From assembly GCA_020444245.1 (NCBI GenBank), contig JAHLLI010000006.1:1-64000 (forward strand): a DNA stretch of 64,000 nucleotides. Direction: 5' to 3'. Source of the DNA: Actinomycetales bacterium (GTDB lineage: Bacteria; Actinomycetota; Actinomycetes; Actinomycetales; Cellulomonadaceae). Position numbers and translations under genes: made by a program. The notes under the pieces are model-generated. The model was not told the origin of the DNA and searched no databases. It was given only the letters and a program-made list of their open reading frames with translations. Of this stretch, positions 6,606 to 16,541 are shown in pieces (the first letter of the stretch is position 1; each line of letters opens with the position of its first letter).

Positions 6606-8225
6606 ATGACCGACGAGACCGACCACCCGGTGCCCGAGGTGACGCGACCGCGTCACCACGCCATCGCGCCCCGGATCGCCCTCGCACTCGTCGCCGTGCT
6701 CGCCGCGCTCACGTTCGGCGTCACCACCGCCGAGGCCGAGGGAACACTCGGCCCCCACCTGGCCCGCTACGAGATGACCGTCGACCACCTGGTCACGATC
6801 GACCTCGGCCCGCTGGGCAGCATCGTCATCGACTCCCCGCTCCCGCTGGTGCTCGGCACCCACGTGGTGGTCCAGGAGATACCCGCCGAGCTCACGGCCC
6901 TCGACCAGTCCGCGACCATCGACGCGCTGTCCAGCGACCTGGAGCGCTACGTGCAGTTCTTCGGCGCACCGCAGTCGACGATCGAGGCGTCCGCCCGGGC
7001 CCTCGCGGTGGACGCCGGCCAACGCGCGCTCGCGGCGCTCGCCCTGATGGTCGTCGTCTGGTGGGTCGGACGACGAGTCCTCGGCGCGACCCGCCGCGCC
7101 GAGCTCTCGATCCAGCTGCGCCGCCACGCCGGTCTCGTGGCCGGCGGCGTCGCGCTCACCCTCGTGGTGGCGGGGACGATCACGGCGAGCGGGGCGCGCC
7201 CGCCGGGGCCGGACGCCGCCGGGCAGGCCTCCTCGGTTTTCGACGGCACCCCGCTCGAGGGCGCCCGGATCACCGGCCGGCTCGCGAGCCTGGTGGACAC
7301 CTACGGGGCAGAGGCGCTCAAGGCGTACCGCGACAACGAGGCCTACTACGCCGCCGCGGCCGACGCGGTGGAGCAGGCCTGGCACACCGAGCTCGCCCGC
7401 GAGGAGACCGCCGCGCAGCTCGCGGGCAGTCGGCGTCCCAGCGTCGAGACCGTCACCGCGCTGCTGGTCAGCGACCTGCACTGCAACGTGGGCATGGCCG
7501 CGGTGATCACGCGGGTCGCAGCTCTCGCCGACGTCGACCTGGTGCTCAACGCCGGGGACTCGACCGTCGACGGCACCTCGGTCGAGTCCTACTGCGTGCA
7601 GACGTTCGCCGATGCGGTGCCCGCCGGCGTGCCGTACGTGATCGCCGACGGCAACCACGACAGCGCCCAGACCGCGGCCACCGAGAAGGCGGTCGGGGCG
7701 ATCGTCCTGAGCGGCCACGTCGTGGACGTCGACGGCATCCGGATCCTCGGCGACAGCGACCCGAACGAGACCCGGATCGGCGAGGGCACGCGGCCCAAGT
7801 CCGACGAGACCGCCACCCAGGAGGGCGAACGCCTCGGAGACGTCGCGTGCGACGACGGGGACGTGGACCTGCTGCTCATCCACACGCCGGCCGTCGGGGA
7901 CCAGGCGCTGCGGCGAGGCTGCGTGCCGACCCAGCTCTCCGGGCACTACCACACCCGGTACGGCCCGGTGCTGCTCGGTGAGGGGGTGCGGTACATCTCG
8001 TCGTCCACGGCAGGCGCACTGCTCAACGAGCCCACCGTCGGCCCGCTGCGTGGCACCGCGGAGATGACCCTGCTGTACCTCGACGCCGACACCCACCGGG
8101 TGGTGCGCTACCGGCTGGTGCAGGTGCGCCCCTCCGGGGAAGCGATCGTCGGTCCGGCGGTGGGCTGGCCCACCGACCTCGAGCCGGTGCCCGCGCCGCG
8201 CCCGGGGTGGGTGGCACCGGGCTGA
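6606..8225 (+). CDS. membrane-anchored metallophosphoesterase
   Basis: 539 residues from ATG 6606 behind GGAGGGG. Membrane segments lie near residues 24-42, 143-160 and 173-192. The C-terminal half is a calcineurin-like phosphoesterase with all core metal motifs: SDLHCN, NAGDSTVDG, DGNHDS, LLIHTP and SGHYHTR. The order places an extracytoplasmic domain between the first two helices; the topology of the catalytic half cannot be fixed from sequence alone. The family hydrolyses phosphomono- or diesters using two metals; the substrate is unknown. Monocistronic by spacing. Confidence 0.8.
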   Translation: MTDETDHPVPEVTRPRHHAIAPRIALALVAVLAALTFGVTTAEAEGTLGPHLARYEMTVDHLVTIDLGPLGSIVIDSPLPLVLGTHVVVQEIPAELTALDQSATIDALSSDLERYVQFFGAPQSTIEASARALAVDAGQRALAALALMVVVWWVGRRVLGATRRAELSIQLRRHAGLVAGGVALTLVVAGTITASGARPPGPDAAGQASSVFDGTPLEGARITGRLASLVDTYGAEALKAYRDNEAYYAAAADAVEQAWHTELAREETAAQLAGSRRPSVETVTALLVSDLHCNVGMAAVITRVAALADVDLVLNAGDSTVDGTSVESYCVQTFADAVPAGVPYVIADGNHDSAQTAATEKAVGAIVLSGHVVDVDGIRILGDSDPNETRIGEGTRPKSDETATQEGERLGDVACDDGDVDLLLIHTPAVGDQALRRGCVPTQLSGHYHTRYGPVLLGEGVRYISSSTAGALLNEPTVGPLRGTAEMTLLYLDADTHRVVRYRLVQVRPSGEAIVGPAVGWPTDLEPVPAPRPGWVAPG

Positions 8226-8380
8226 TCGCGCCGGTCCCACCACGGCGCGGCGCCTCGCCCGACGGCCGTCCCGGTCGGAGCCCGGAACCCGGCCCCGACC
8301 GCCACGCGCCGCCGCCGGGCTACCCTGGTCCGGGCCTCGGTGAGTCGCCGGGCCCCGTCATCGGACCCGGGAGGAGGAGC

Positions 8381-9142
8381 GTGGAGCGGCACCGGCACGG
8401 ACGCCAAGGCACCTCCCGTCCCCGGCGGTCCCACCACCCGATCGCCCCCGAGCACCGCAGGTGGTGGCTGGTCGCCACGGTGGTCGGCCTCGTGCTCGCG
8501 GTCGTTGCCGTGACCGGCGGGCCGTGGGTCTACGCACGGGTGATGGACAGCCGGTCACCCGACCCGCTGGCGCTGTCCACACCGTCACCGGCCGCCGAGT
8601 CGGTGGTGGACCCGACCGCCCCGTTCGTCCTCAACGGTCGGTGGCTCGTGGCCAACGGGTCGCAGGCCGGGTACCGGATCGGCGAAGTGCTGAGCGGCGA
8701 GTCCGTCGAGGTCGTCGGCCGCACGGACAAGGTGACCGGGCTCGCGACGGTCAGCGGAGGCCTCCTCGCCTCGGCCCAGGTCGTGGTGGACGCCGGCTCG
8801 ATCACCACCGACCAGTCCGCCCGCGACGTGTACTTCCGTCGCGCGCTGGACACCTCCACCTATCCGCAGGCGACGTTCGAGCTGACCCAACCGGTCGACG
8901 TCAGCGCTCTGGACACCGCGACCGACCCCGTGATCGTCTCCGCACCCGGCAAGCTCACGATCGGACGATCGACCATCGACGTCACCGCCGAGCTGAGCGT
9001 GCAGCGCGTCGGCGACCGGATCGAGGTCGCCGGCAAGCTGCCCGTGGTGCTCGCCGACCTGGACCTGACCGCCCCGGACCTCGGGTTCGTCACCGTCGAC
9101 CCGTCCGGCTCGGTCGAGTTCCTCCTGCTGCTCTCGCACTGA
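8381..9142 (+). CDS. YceI-like lipid-binding-fold protein with N-terminal membrane anchor
   Basis: 253 residues from GTG 8381, preceded by a strong GGGAGGAGG. A basic cytoplasmic head (RHRHGRQGTSRPRR) precedes one hydrophobic helix (about residues 29-48), then an exported domain with the YceI pattern: an opening with YRIGEVLSG, central DARD-like DQSARDVYFRRALDTSTYP, QATFELTQPV and a closing beta strand VDPSGSVEFLLLLSH. YceI proteins form a lipocalin-like barrel that binds isoprenoids or amphiphiles. It converges on the HerA-like gene with a 29-bp gap. Confidence 0.8.
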   Translation: MERHRHGRQGTSRPRRSHHPIAPEHRRWWLVATVVGLVLAVVAVTGGPWVYARVMDSRSPDPLALSTPSPAAESVVDPTAPFVLNGRWLVANGSQAGYRIGEVLSGESVEVVGRTDKVTGLATVSGGLLASAQVVVDAGSITTDQSARDVYFRRALDTSTYPQATFELTQPVDVSALDTATDPVIVSAPGKLTIGRSTIDVTAELSVQRVGDRIEVAGKLPVVLADLDLTAPDLGFVTVDPSGSVEFLLLLSH

Positions 9143-9171
9143 GCCCGGCGACGCCGCCCACCCGCGGTGGC

Positions 9172-11100
9172 TCAGCGCCGGCGCGTGCCGAAGACGGTCC
9201 GGGTGATCTCCCGGCCGAGCTGGGTGCCCATCGACCGCAGCAACGAGTCCAGCGGGTCGCTCGACCGGGACCGCGAGGACCGCGACCGCGAGGAGCCGGA
9301 CTCGCGCCGCATCTTGGCCTCGATCTTCTCCAGCTCCTTGGCGCGCCGGTCGGCCTCCTTGCGTGCTGCTGCGGCGGCGGCCTCCGCCTCCTTGCGCGCC
9401 TGGTCCGCGGCGGCCGCTGCGGCAGCGTCGGCCTCGGCCCGGGCAGCCCGCGCCGTGAGCAGCTCGTAGGCGGACTCGCGGTCCACGGCGGCGGCGTACC
9501 GGGCATGCTGAGGCGAGGCGGCCACCTGGGCGTTCATGGCCGCCGGGTCCAGCGGGTCCATCGAGGACTGCGGTGCGCGCAGCCTGGTCCACGCGACCGG
9601 CGTCGGCGCGCCCTTCTCGGAGAGCACGGTGACCACGGCCTCGCCGATGCCGAGCGTGGTGAGCAGCTCCTCGAGGTCGTAGTCGGTGTTGGGGAAGGTG
9701 CGCGCGGTGGCGCGCAGCGCCTTGGCGTCGTCCGGGGTGTACGCACGCAGTGCGTGCTGCACGCGGTTGCCGAGCTGGGCGAGCACGTCGCCGGGCACGT
9801 CCTTGGGGGTCTGGGTGACGAAGAACACGCCCACCCCCTTGGACCGGATCAGACGCACCGTCTGGGTGACCTCGGTCAGGAAGTCCTTGCTCGCATCGGT
9901 GAACAGCAGGTGCGCCTCGTCGAAGAAGAACACCAGCCTCGGCTTGTCGACGTCGCCCACCTCGGGCAGCTCGGAGAACAGGTCCGCGAGCAGCCACATG
10001 AGGAAGGTCGAGAACAGTGCGGGCCGGTCCTGCACGCTCGGCAGCTCGAGCGCAGAGACGATCCCGCGGCCGTCGGGCGCCGTGCGCAGCAGGTCGGCGG
10101 TCTCGAACGCCGGCTCGCCGAAGAACACGTCGGCGCCCTGCGCCTGCAGACCCACGATCTCGCGCAGGATCACCCCTGCGGTCGCCGCCGAGAGCCCGCC
10201 GATGCCCTTCAGCTCGGCCTTCCCGTCGTCGGAGACCAGGTAGGCGATCACGGCCTGGAGGTCCTTGAGGTCCAGCAGCGCCAGGCCCTGCGTGTCGGCC
10301 CAGTGGAAGATCAGGCCGAGGCTGGACTCCTGGGTCGCGTTCAGGCCCAGCACCTTGGCCAGCAGCAGCGGCCCGAAGTCGGTCACGGTGGTGCGGATCG
10401 GGGTGCCCGTGCCCTGGCCGCCCAGCGTGTAGAACTCGACCGGGAACGTGGTCGCCCGCCAGTCCTGGCCGATGCTCGCGGTGCGGGCAAGGAGCTTGTC
10501 GCTCGCGCTGCCGGGGGCGGCCAGACCCGACAGGTCACCCTTGATGTCCGCGACGAACACCGGGACGCCGGCGGCGGACAGCCGCTCGGCCATGCCCTGG
10601 AGCGTCTTGGTCTTGCCGGTTCCGGTGGCGCCGGCCACGAGCCCGTGCCGGTTCATCATGGCCAGCGGCAGGCCGACCTGCGCCGTGGGGGATGCGGTGC
10701 CGTCCTCGACCAGTGCGCCCAGCGGGAGCGTCGCGCCGCCGAACGCGTAGGCCTGCGCCACCTCGCGGGCCCAGTCCGTGACTGCCTCGTGGGCGTCGGA
10801 GACGGCCGCGGGCGCGGTGGGCGCCGCGGCGTCAGGGGGCGACGCAGGCTCGGTGGGCGCCGCGGCGTCAGGGGGCGCGGCGGGCTCGGCGGGCGCGGCG
10901 TCAGGGGGCGGGGCGGGCTCGGCTGCCGGCGATGGGGTCGGTGACGCCGTTCCGGCGCCCGCACCCACCTCCGCGCGGAGCGCGCGCAGCTTGGCCTCGG
11001 CGGCCTCTGCAGCGGCCTGCGCGGCGGCCGCGCGTGCGGCGGCGGCCTCGGCCTCCGCCCGGGCGAGTGCGACCTGGGGATCCTCGGCGGCGTCGCTCAT
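9172..11100 (-). CDS. HerA-like/DUF853 AAA+ ATPase
   Basis: 642 residues. The N-terminus has an alanine/glutamate coiled coil and a Pro/Ala-rich linker with repeated PPDAAAPTEPA units. The ATPase core has Walker A GATGTGKTKTLQ, Walker B LVFFFDEAHLLF and a sensor region FFVTQTPKDVPGDVLAQLG. After the core come another Ala-rich coiled coil and a serine/arginine-rich stretch (SGSSRSRSSRSRSS). The family resembles HerA/FtsK helicases; its cellular role in actinobacteria is not settled. ATG 11100 is the natural start. It is divergent from leuS across a repeat-bearing gap. Confidence 0.85.
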   Translation of the reverse strand: MSDAAEDPQVALARAEAEAAAARAAAAQAAAEAAEAKLRALRAEVGAGAGTASPTPSPAAEPAPPPDAAPAEPAAPPDAAAPTEPASPPDAAAPTAPAAVSDAHEAVTDWAREVAQAYAFGGATLPLGALVEDGTASPTAQVGLPLAMMNRHGLVAGATGTGKTKTLQGMAERLSAAGVPVFVADIKGDLSGLAAPGSASDKLLARTASIGQDWRATTFPVEFYTLGGQGTGTPIRTTVTDFGPLLLAKVLGLNATQESSLGLIFHWADTQGLALLDLKDLQAVIAYLVSDDGKAELKGIGGLSAATAGVILREIVGLQAQGADVFFGEPAFETADLLRTAPDGRGIVSALELPSVQDRPALFSTFLMWLLADLFSELPEVGDVDKPRLVFFFDEAHLLFTDASKDFLTEVTQTVRLIRSKGVGVFFVTQTPKDVPGDVLAQLGNRVQHALRAYTPDDAKALRATARTFPNTDYDLEELLTTLGIGEAVVTVLSEKGAPTPVAWTRLRAPQSSMDPLDPAAMNAQVAASPQHARYAAAVDRESAYELLTARAARAEADAAAAAAADQARKEAEAAAAAARKEADRRAKELEKIEAKMRRESGSSRSRSSRSRSSDPLDSLLRSMGTQLGREITRTVFGTRRR

Positions 11101-11137
11101 GCGCCGACCTTAAGGCCCCACCCCCCGCCATCCCCGT

Positions 11138-11206
11138 GAGTTCGGTGGTGGGAGCCGAGTTCGGTGGTCGCGACCACCGAACTCGAGCGCCGACCACCGA
11201 ACTCGG
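11138..11206. repeat. dispersed inverted repeat family 1, locus A
   Basis: Contains GAGTTCGGTGGT at 11138, a perfect spacerless palindrome GAGTTCGGTGGTCG/CGACCACCGAACTC at 11157-11184, and a further CGACCACCGAACTCGG at 11191-11206. The same units recur at 49133-49254. It occupies most of the intergenic gap between the HerA-like gene and leuS. Confidence 0.85.
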
Positions 11207-11268
11207 CGGGATACGGAGGCGTGGGCGCCGGGTCGGGGACACCCGGCGTGCGCGGGTAGCCTTGCCGC

Positions 11269-14184
11269 GTGTCTACGCCGACGTCTCCCGAGCCCGCCAC
11301 GGACGCCGCCGAGCGCGGCGGCGAGGTCCCCTTCCGCTACACCGCCGCTCTCGCCCAGCAGATCGAGCTGGCCTGGCAGGACCGGTGGGAGGAGCTCGGC
11401 ACGTTCCACACGCCGAACCCGAGCGGCGTGCTCACCGGGCCGGACGGGCGCAACGCGGACCCGGCGCAGCGGTCGTTCTTCCTCATGGACATGTTCCCGT
11501 ACCCGTCCGGCGCGGGCCTGCACGTGGGGCACCCGCTGGGCTACATCGCGACGGACGTGGTGGGGCGGTACCGCCGGATGCGCGGCGACAACGTGCTGCA
11601 CGCCCTGGGCTACGACGCGTTCGGCCTGCCCGCCGAGCAGTACGCGGTCCAGACCGGCCAGCACCCGCGCAAGACCACCGAGGAGAACATCGAGATCATG
11701 CGCCGCCAGCTGCGGCGCCTGGGCCTGGCCCACGACCCGCGCCGCACGTTCGCGACGATCGACCCGGAGTACGTGCGCTGGACCCAGTGGATCTTCCTGA
11801 AGATCTTCGACTCCTGGTACGACCCGGACGCCGAGCGCCCCGACGGCGGCCGCGGGCGGGCCCGGCCGATCGCCGAGCTGGTCGCCGAGTACGAGGCCGG
11901 GACCCGCGCCCTGCCGGACGACACCGACGCGACCTGGGCCGAGCTGGACGACGTCGCGCGTCGTCGCGTGGTCGACGCCCAGCGTCTCGCCTACGTCTCC
12001 GAGACGCCGGTCAACTGGTGCCCCGGGCTGGGCACCGTGCTGGCCAACGAGGAGGTCACGGTCGAGGGCCGTTCCGAGCGCGGCAACTTCCCGGTGTTCA
12101 AGCGGGACCTGCGCCAGTGGAACATGCGGATCACCGCCTACGCGGACCGCCTGGCGGAGGACCTCGACCTCATCGACTGGCCCGAGAAGGTGCGCTCGAT
12201 GCAGCGCAACTGGATCGGCCGGTCCGAGGGCGCCGAGGTGACGTTCGAGGTCATCGGCGGCGAGGAGCTGCAGGTCTTCACCACGCGGCCGGACACGCTG
12301 TTCGGTGCAACCTTCATGGTCGTCGCGCCCGAGCACCCGCTGCTGGACGAGGTCCCCGCCGAGTGGCCCGACGGCACGCACGGCACCTGGACGCAGGGCT
12401 ACAAGACCCCGGTCCGCGCGGTCGCCGCCTATCGCGCGCAGTCGGCCGCCAAGACCGCTGTCGAGCGTCAGGCCGACGCCGGCACCAAGACCGGTGTGTT
12501 CACCGGCCACGTCGCGATCAACCCGGTCAACGGCGAGTACATCCCGGTGTTCACCGCGGACTACGTGCTGATGGGCTACGGCACCGGCGCGATCATGGCG
12601 GTGCCGGGCCACGACCAGCGGGACTGGGACTTCGCGCGGGACTTCGAGCTGCCGGTGGTCCGTGTCATCGACGGCCCCGGCGACCTCGCCGAGCAGGCCT
12701 ACGTCGGCGACGGCGTCGCGGTGAACTCCAGCCACGCAGACCTGTCCCTGGACGGCCTGAGCGTCGCCGACGCGAAGCGGACCATCACCGAGTGGCTCGA
12801 GAAGCACGGCATCGGCCGCGGCACTGTCACGTACCGGCTGCGTGACTGGCTGTTCAGCCGGCAGCGCTACTGGGGCGAGCCGTTCCCGATCGTGTACGAC
12901 GAGCACGACCTGCCGATCGCCATCCCCGACGACCTGCTGCCGGTCGACCTGCCCGAGGTGCCGGACTACTCGCCGCGCACCTACGACGCCGACGACGCCG
13001 GCTCCGAGCCCGAGCCGCCGCTGGGCCGCAACACGGACTGGGTGAACGTCACGCTCGACCTGGGCGACGGCCCGAAGGTCTATCGCCGGGACACCAACAC
13101 GATGCCCAACTGGGCCGGGTCGTGCTGGTACTACCTGAACTACCTGGACCCCGGCCGGCGCGACCAGGTGGTCGACCCCGCGCTCGAGCGCTACTGGATG
13201 GGCGCGGGCCACGACGACCTGGCGGGCGCGTCCGGTGGGGTGGACCTGTACGTCGGCGGTGTGGAGCACGCCGTGCTGCACCTGCTGTACTCCCGGTTCT
13301 GGCACAAGGTGCTGTACGACCTGGGCTACGTCAGCGCCGTCGAGCCGTTCCGGACCCTGTTCAACCAGGGCTACATCCAGGCCTACGCCTACCGCGACGA
13401 CCGTGGGCAGCCGGTGCCCGCCGCCGAGGTGGTCGAGGACGTCGAGGCCGCGACCGGCTTCACCTGGCAGGGCCGGCCGGTCACGCAGGAGTACGGCAAG
13501 ATCGGCAAGTCGCTGAAGAACATGGTGACGCCCGACGAGATGTACGCGTCCTACGGCGCCGACACCTTCCGCCTCTACGAGATGTCGATGGGCCCGCTGG
13601 ACCTGTCGCGGGCCTGGGACACCCGGGCCGTGGTCGGCTCGCAGCGCTTCCTGCAGCGGCTGTGGCGCAACGTGGTCGACGAGGCGACCGGCGAGGTCAC
13701 CGTGGTCGACGTCGAGCCGGACACCGAGACCCTGCGGGTGCTGCACCGCACCGTCGACGAGGTCCGCACCGAGATGGAGGCGATGCGGTTCAACACCGCC
13801 ATCGCGCGGGTGATCGTGCTCAACAACCACCTCACGGGCCTGGCCGCGGTGCCGCGCTCGGTCGCCGAGACCGCCGTGCTCCTGGTGGCGCCGTTCGCGC
13901 CGCACATCGCCGAGGAGCTGTGGGCCCGGCTCGGGCACGAGCCGAGCGTGGTCCGCGTGCCCTTCCCGGAGGCCGACCCGGCGTACCTGGTCGAGGAGAC
14001 CGTGACCTGCGTCGTGCAGGTGCAGGGCAAGGTCCGTGACCGGATCGAGGTCCCGCCGAGCGTCGACGAGGAGCGCCTGGTCGAGCTCGCGCTGGCCAGC
14101 GCGGGGGCGCAGCGCGCGATGGACGGCAAGCCGGTGCGCCGGGTGATCGCCCGCCCGCCGACGCTGGTCAACATCGTCGTCTGA
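11269..14184 (+). CDS. leuS: leucyl-tRNA synthetase
   Basis: 971 residues, in line with actinobacterial LeuRS. It charges tRNA-Leu in the cytoplasm. Class I signatures are present: [17 protein letters not shown] (HIGH-type HVGH, about residue 80) and [10 protein letters not shown] (KMSKS-type KIGKS, about residue 745). The CP1 editing domain includes [19 protein letters not shown], and the C-terminal tRNA-binding region contains [16 protein letters not shown] 11269 is the first start in frame. A few residues precede the conserved [12 protein letters not shown]. Confidence 0.97.
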   Translation: MSTPTSPEPATDAAERGGEVPFRYTAALAQQIELAWQDRWEELGTFHTPNPSGVLTGPDGRNADPAQRSFFLMDMFPYPSGAGLHVGHPLGYIATDVVGRYRRMRGDNVLHALGYDAFGLPAEQYAVQTGQHPRKTTEENIEIMRRQLRRLGLAHDPRRTFATIDPEYVRWTQWIFLKIFDSWYDPDAERPDGGRGRARPIAELVAEYEAGTRALPDDTDATWAELDDVARRRVVDAQRLAYVSETPVNWCPGLGTVLANEEVTVEGRSERGNFPVFKRDLRQWNMRITAYADRLAEDLDLIDWPEKVRSMQRNWIGRSEGAEVTFEVIGGEELQVFTTRPDTLFGATFMVVAPEHPLLDEVPAEWPDGTHGTWTQGYKTPVRAVAAYRAQSAAKTAVERQADAGTKTGVFTGHVAINPVNGEYIPVFTADYVLMGYGTGAIMAVPGHDQRDWDFARDFELPVVRVIDGPGDLAEQAYVGDGVAVNSSHADLSLDGLSVADAKRTITEWLEKHGIGRGTVTYRLRDWLFSRQRYWGEPFPIVYDEHDLPIAIPDDLLPVDLPEVPDYSPRTYDADDAGSEPEPPLGRNTDWVNVTLDLGDGPKVYRRDTNTMPNWAGSCWYYLNYLDPGRRDQVVDPALERYWMGAGHDDLAGASGGVDLYVGGVEHAVLHLLYSRFWHKVLYDLGYVSAVEPFRTLFNQGYIQAYAYRDDRGQPVPAAEVVEDVEAATGFTWQGRPVTQEYGKIGKSLKNMVTPDEMYASYGADTFRLYEMSMGPLDLSRAWDTRAVVGSQRFLQRLWRNVVDEATGEVTVVDVEPDTETLRVLHRTVDEVRTEMEAMRFNTAIARVIVLNNHLTGLAAVPRSVAETAVLLVAPFAPHIAEELWARLGHEPSVVRVPFPEADPAYLVEETVTCVVQVQGKVRDRIEVPPSVDEERLVELALASAGAQRAMDGKPVRRVIARPPTLVNIVV

Positions 14185-14191
14185 CGGGGTG

Positions 14192-14223
14192 CCCGCGCCG
14201 TCCACAGGTCGCGTGGGCGCGGG
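14192..14223 (+). terminator. leuS terminator candidate
   Basis: CCCGCGCC, 16-nt loop, GGCGCGGG: an 8-bp GC-only stem 7 bp past the leuS stop. It has no T tract, as is usual in actinobacteria. Confidence 0.5.
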
Positions 14224-14284
14224 GTCGTCCACCTGCCCGTCGGGCCGCGCTCCGGCGCCGGTGTGCGGTGCCTAGCCTCGCGCC

Positions 14285-15001
14285 GTGACCCCGGACGCGC
14301 CCGACAGGCTGGCAGCCCTGCGGGCGGGGTCCGCAGGCGAGGACCTGGTCTCCGGGGCGCGTCTGCGCACCCGTCGCGCGCTCGACGCTGCGGCGCGGTC
14401 GGCCGCGACGAGCGCCGCGCCGGCCGACGCGCGCCCGCGGTGGCGGATGCGTCCCGGGCTGGCGGTCGCCGTGTCGGCGGCGCTGCTCGCAGGTGGGGGC
14501 GTGGCCGCGTGGCGCGCCTGGCCGCAGGAACCCGCCGTGCTGGTGACGCTCGACGGCCCCGCCGGTGCCGGCGGGCCCGGCACGTCCGGGACCGACGCGT
14601 CCGCCGAGGTCGTCGTGCACGTCGTGGGCCAGGTGCGGCGGCCGGGGGTCGTCCGCCTTCCACCCGGGTCCCGCGTGACCGACGCGCTGGACGCCGTCGG
14701 CGGCGCGACACCCGAGGCGGACCTGGCCGCCGTGAACCTGGCGCGGGTGCTCGCCGACGGCGAGCAGGTGGTGGTGCCCGGACCGCAGGCCGCCGAGGCC
14801 TCGGGACCCGACGAGCTGGACCTGAACAGCGCCGACGCCGCGGCGCTGGACGCGCTGCCCGGCATCGGGCCGGTGCTCGCGGCGCGGATCGTCGCGTGGC
14901 GGACCGAGCACGGGCGGTTCAGCTCGGTCGAGGAGCTGGCGGAGGTCTCCGGGATCGGGCCCGCGCTCCTGGACGGGCTGCGCGACCTGGTGCGGGTCTG
15001 A
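14285..15001 (+). CDS. comEA: ComEA-type DNA-binding competence protein
   Basis: 238 residues from GTG 14285. A cytoplasmic head precedes one membrane helix (about residues 58-78). An exported SLBB domain follows (VVVHVVGQVRRPGVVRLPPG), then tandem helix-hairpin-helix motifs (DLNSADAAALDALPGIGP and EVSGIGPALLDGL) that bind double-stranded DNA. It sits 3 bp before comEC, the standard order. In known systems ComEA receives DNA at the cell surface and passes it to ComEC. Natural competence in this organism is not shown by these genes alone. Confidence 0.9.
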   Translation: MTPDAPDRLAALRAGSAGEDLVSGARLRTRRALDAAARSAATSAAPADARPRWRMRPGLAVAVSAALLAGGGVAAWRAWPQEPAVLVTLDGPAGAGGPGTSGTDASAEVVVHVVGQVRRPGVVRLPPGSRVTDALDAVGGATPEADLAAVNLARVLADGEQVVVPGPQAAEASGPDELDLNSADAAALDALPGIGPVLAARIVAWRTEHGRFSSVEELAEVSGIGPALLDGLRDLVRV

Positions 15002-15004
15002 ACC

Positions 15005-16537
15005 GTGGGCCACGACCTCAGGCTCGTGCCCGCGGCCTGCGCCGCCTGGTTGGCCGCCGCGCTCGGGGTGCGGGGGAGCGCCGGGTGGGCGGTCGTCGGG
15101 CTCGGCGCGGCGCTGGGCCTGGCGGTGGCGCTGGGCGGGCTGGTGCTCCCGGGCCGCGGGCGTCGCCGCGGGGCGCCGTCCACCGCCGCGACCGCACTCG
15201 GCACGCTGGCCGTGGCGCTCGCGGCGGCCGCGGCCGTGCTCGGTTCGTGCGCGGTGCAGCTGGCCGCCCGGGACCGGGGACCGGTGGCGGCGGCAGCGGC
15301 GCAGGGCGCGGTCGTGGTGGTCACCGGGGTGGTCGCCGAGCCCATGGCGGCGGACCACGTCCCGTGGCGCGCTGACCCGGTCGGGGTGCGAGGCGCGGTG
15401 CGGGTGACCGCGCTCACCGTTCGTGGCACCACTCTGAGCACCCGTGCCGAGGTGCTCGCGCGGGGCTCGGCCGACCAGCTGGACCACCCGCCCGGCACGC
15501 GGGTGCGCCTGACCGGTCGTCTCAGGCCCCAGGACGGCCGGGTGCCCGCTGCGCTCGCGGTGACCGGTGCCACCGTGCTGGCGGGGCCGGGTCCGGTGGA
15601 CGCGGCGGTGGCCCGGTTGCGTGCCGGGCTGCTGACCGCCACCGCGGAGCTGCCCACCGATGCGCGCGGGCTGGTGCCCGGCGCGGCGGTGGGGGACACC
15701 TCACGGCTGGACCCCGGGCTCGCCGACGCCATGCGCGCCGCCGGGCTGTCGCACCTCGTAGCCGTGTCGGGCCAGCACGTCGCCGTGGTCGTGCTCGCCG
15801 CGTTCGGCCTGGCCGGGCTGGTCCGCGCGCCGCGCTGGCTGCGCGCGGTGCTCGCGGCGACGTGTGCGGTGGCGTTCTCGGTGCTGGTGGGCGGCGGCCC
15901 GGCGGTGCTGCGCGCGGTCGCGACGGGTGTGGTCGGGGCGGTCTCGGTGGGTCTGGGGCGGCGGGCCAGGCCCGTGCCGGTGCTCGCGGCAGCGGTGGTC
16001 GGGCTGTGCCTGGCGGATCCCTGGGCCACCGGTTCGCTGGGCTTCCAGCTCTCCGTGGTCGCGACCGCTGCGATCGTGCTCCTCGCGCGGCCGGCGGCGG
16101 TCGCGCTCGGCGGCCGCAGCGAGCGGGCCTGGCGCCTGCTCCCGGTGGCGACCGTGCCCCTGGCGGCGCAGAGCGCCGTCGGCCCGGTCCTGGTGCTGGT
16201 CGACCCGGTCGTGACGCCGTGGGCGGTGCTCGCCAACGTGCTCGCGGCGCCGGCGGTGGTCCCGGCCACGCTGCTCGGCCTCGGCGCCACGCTGCTCGGT
16301 CCCGCGGCGCCGGGCGCGGCGAGCGCGCTGGCCCGGGTCGCAGCGCTGCCGGCGGGCTGGATCGCGACGGTCGCCCGCGCGACGGCCGGGTTGCCGGGGG
16401 CGCAGACGGGTTGGGCGCCGGGCCCCGCGGGCGCGATCGCCCTGGCCGCGCTGACGGGCGCCGGGTGGTTCACCGCCCGGGCGCTGCTCGCCGGACCGCC
16501 CGATGACCGGGGCCGTCACCGGGACGTGGCAGGCTGA
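15005..16537 (+). CDS. comEC: ComEC/Rec2-type DNA-uptake channel, without metallo-beta-lactamase domain
   Basis: 510 residues, largely hydrophobic with roughly ten membrane segments. A DUF4131-like N-terminal domain is followed by the Competence domain, whose signature GLSHLVAVSGQHVAVVVLA is clear near residue 245. The protein stops after the last helix (WFTARALLAGPP), whereas the longer family members continue with a lactamase_B domain. The ORF is uninterrupted, so this is a natural short form rather than a frameshift. It starts at GTG 15005, 3 bp after comEA. Confidence 0.9.
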   Translation: MGHDLRLVPAACAAWLAAALGVRGSAGWAVVGLGAALGLAVALGGLVLPGRGRRRGAPSTAATALGTLAVALAAAAAVLGSCAVQLAARDRGPVAAAAAQGAVVVVTGVVAEPMAADHVPWRADPVGVRGAVRVTALTVRGTTLSTRAEVLARGSADQLDHPPGTRVRLTGRLRPQDGRVPAALAVTGATVLAGPGPVDAAVARLRAGLLTATAELPTDARGLVPGAAVGDTSRLDPGLADAMRAAGLSHLVAVSGQHVAVVVLAAFGLAGLVRAPRWLRAVLAATCAVAFSVLVGGGPAVLRAVATGVVGAVSVGLGRRARPVPVLAAAVVGLCLADPWATGSLGFQLSVVATAAIVLLARPAAVALGGRSERAWRLLPVATVPLAAQSAVGPVLVLVDPVVTPWAVLANVLAAPAVVPATLLGLGATLLGPAAPGAASALARVAALPAGWIATVARATAGLPGAQTGWAPGPAGAIALAALTGAGWFTARALLAGPPDDRGRHRDVAG

Positions 16538-16541
16538 TCCC

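Noticed and set aside
8461-10944. 827-codon plus-strand ORF
   Set aside because: Antisense to the HerA-like ATPase, and composition is that of a shadow frame. The YceI and HerA frames carry the motifs.
11138-11206. CRISPR array
   Set aside because: Units occur in both orientations with irregular spacing and no spacers of constant length; no cas genes in the window.
11110-14232. 1040-codon minus-strand ORF opposite leuS
   Set aside because: Exact antisense of leuS; no domain, and the leuS frame is certain.
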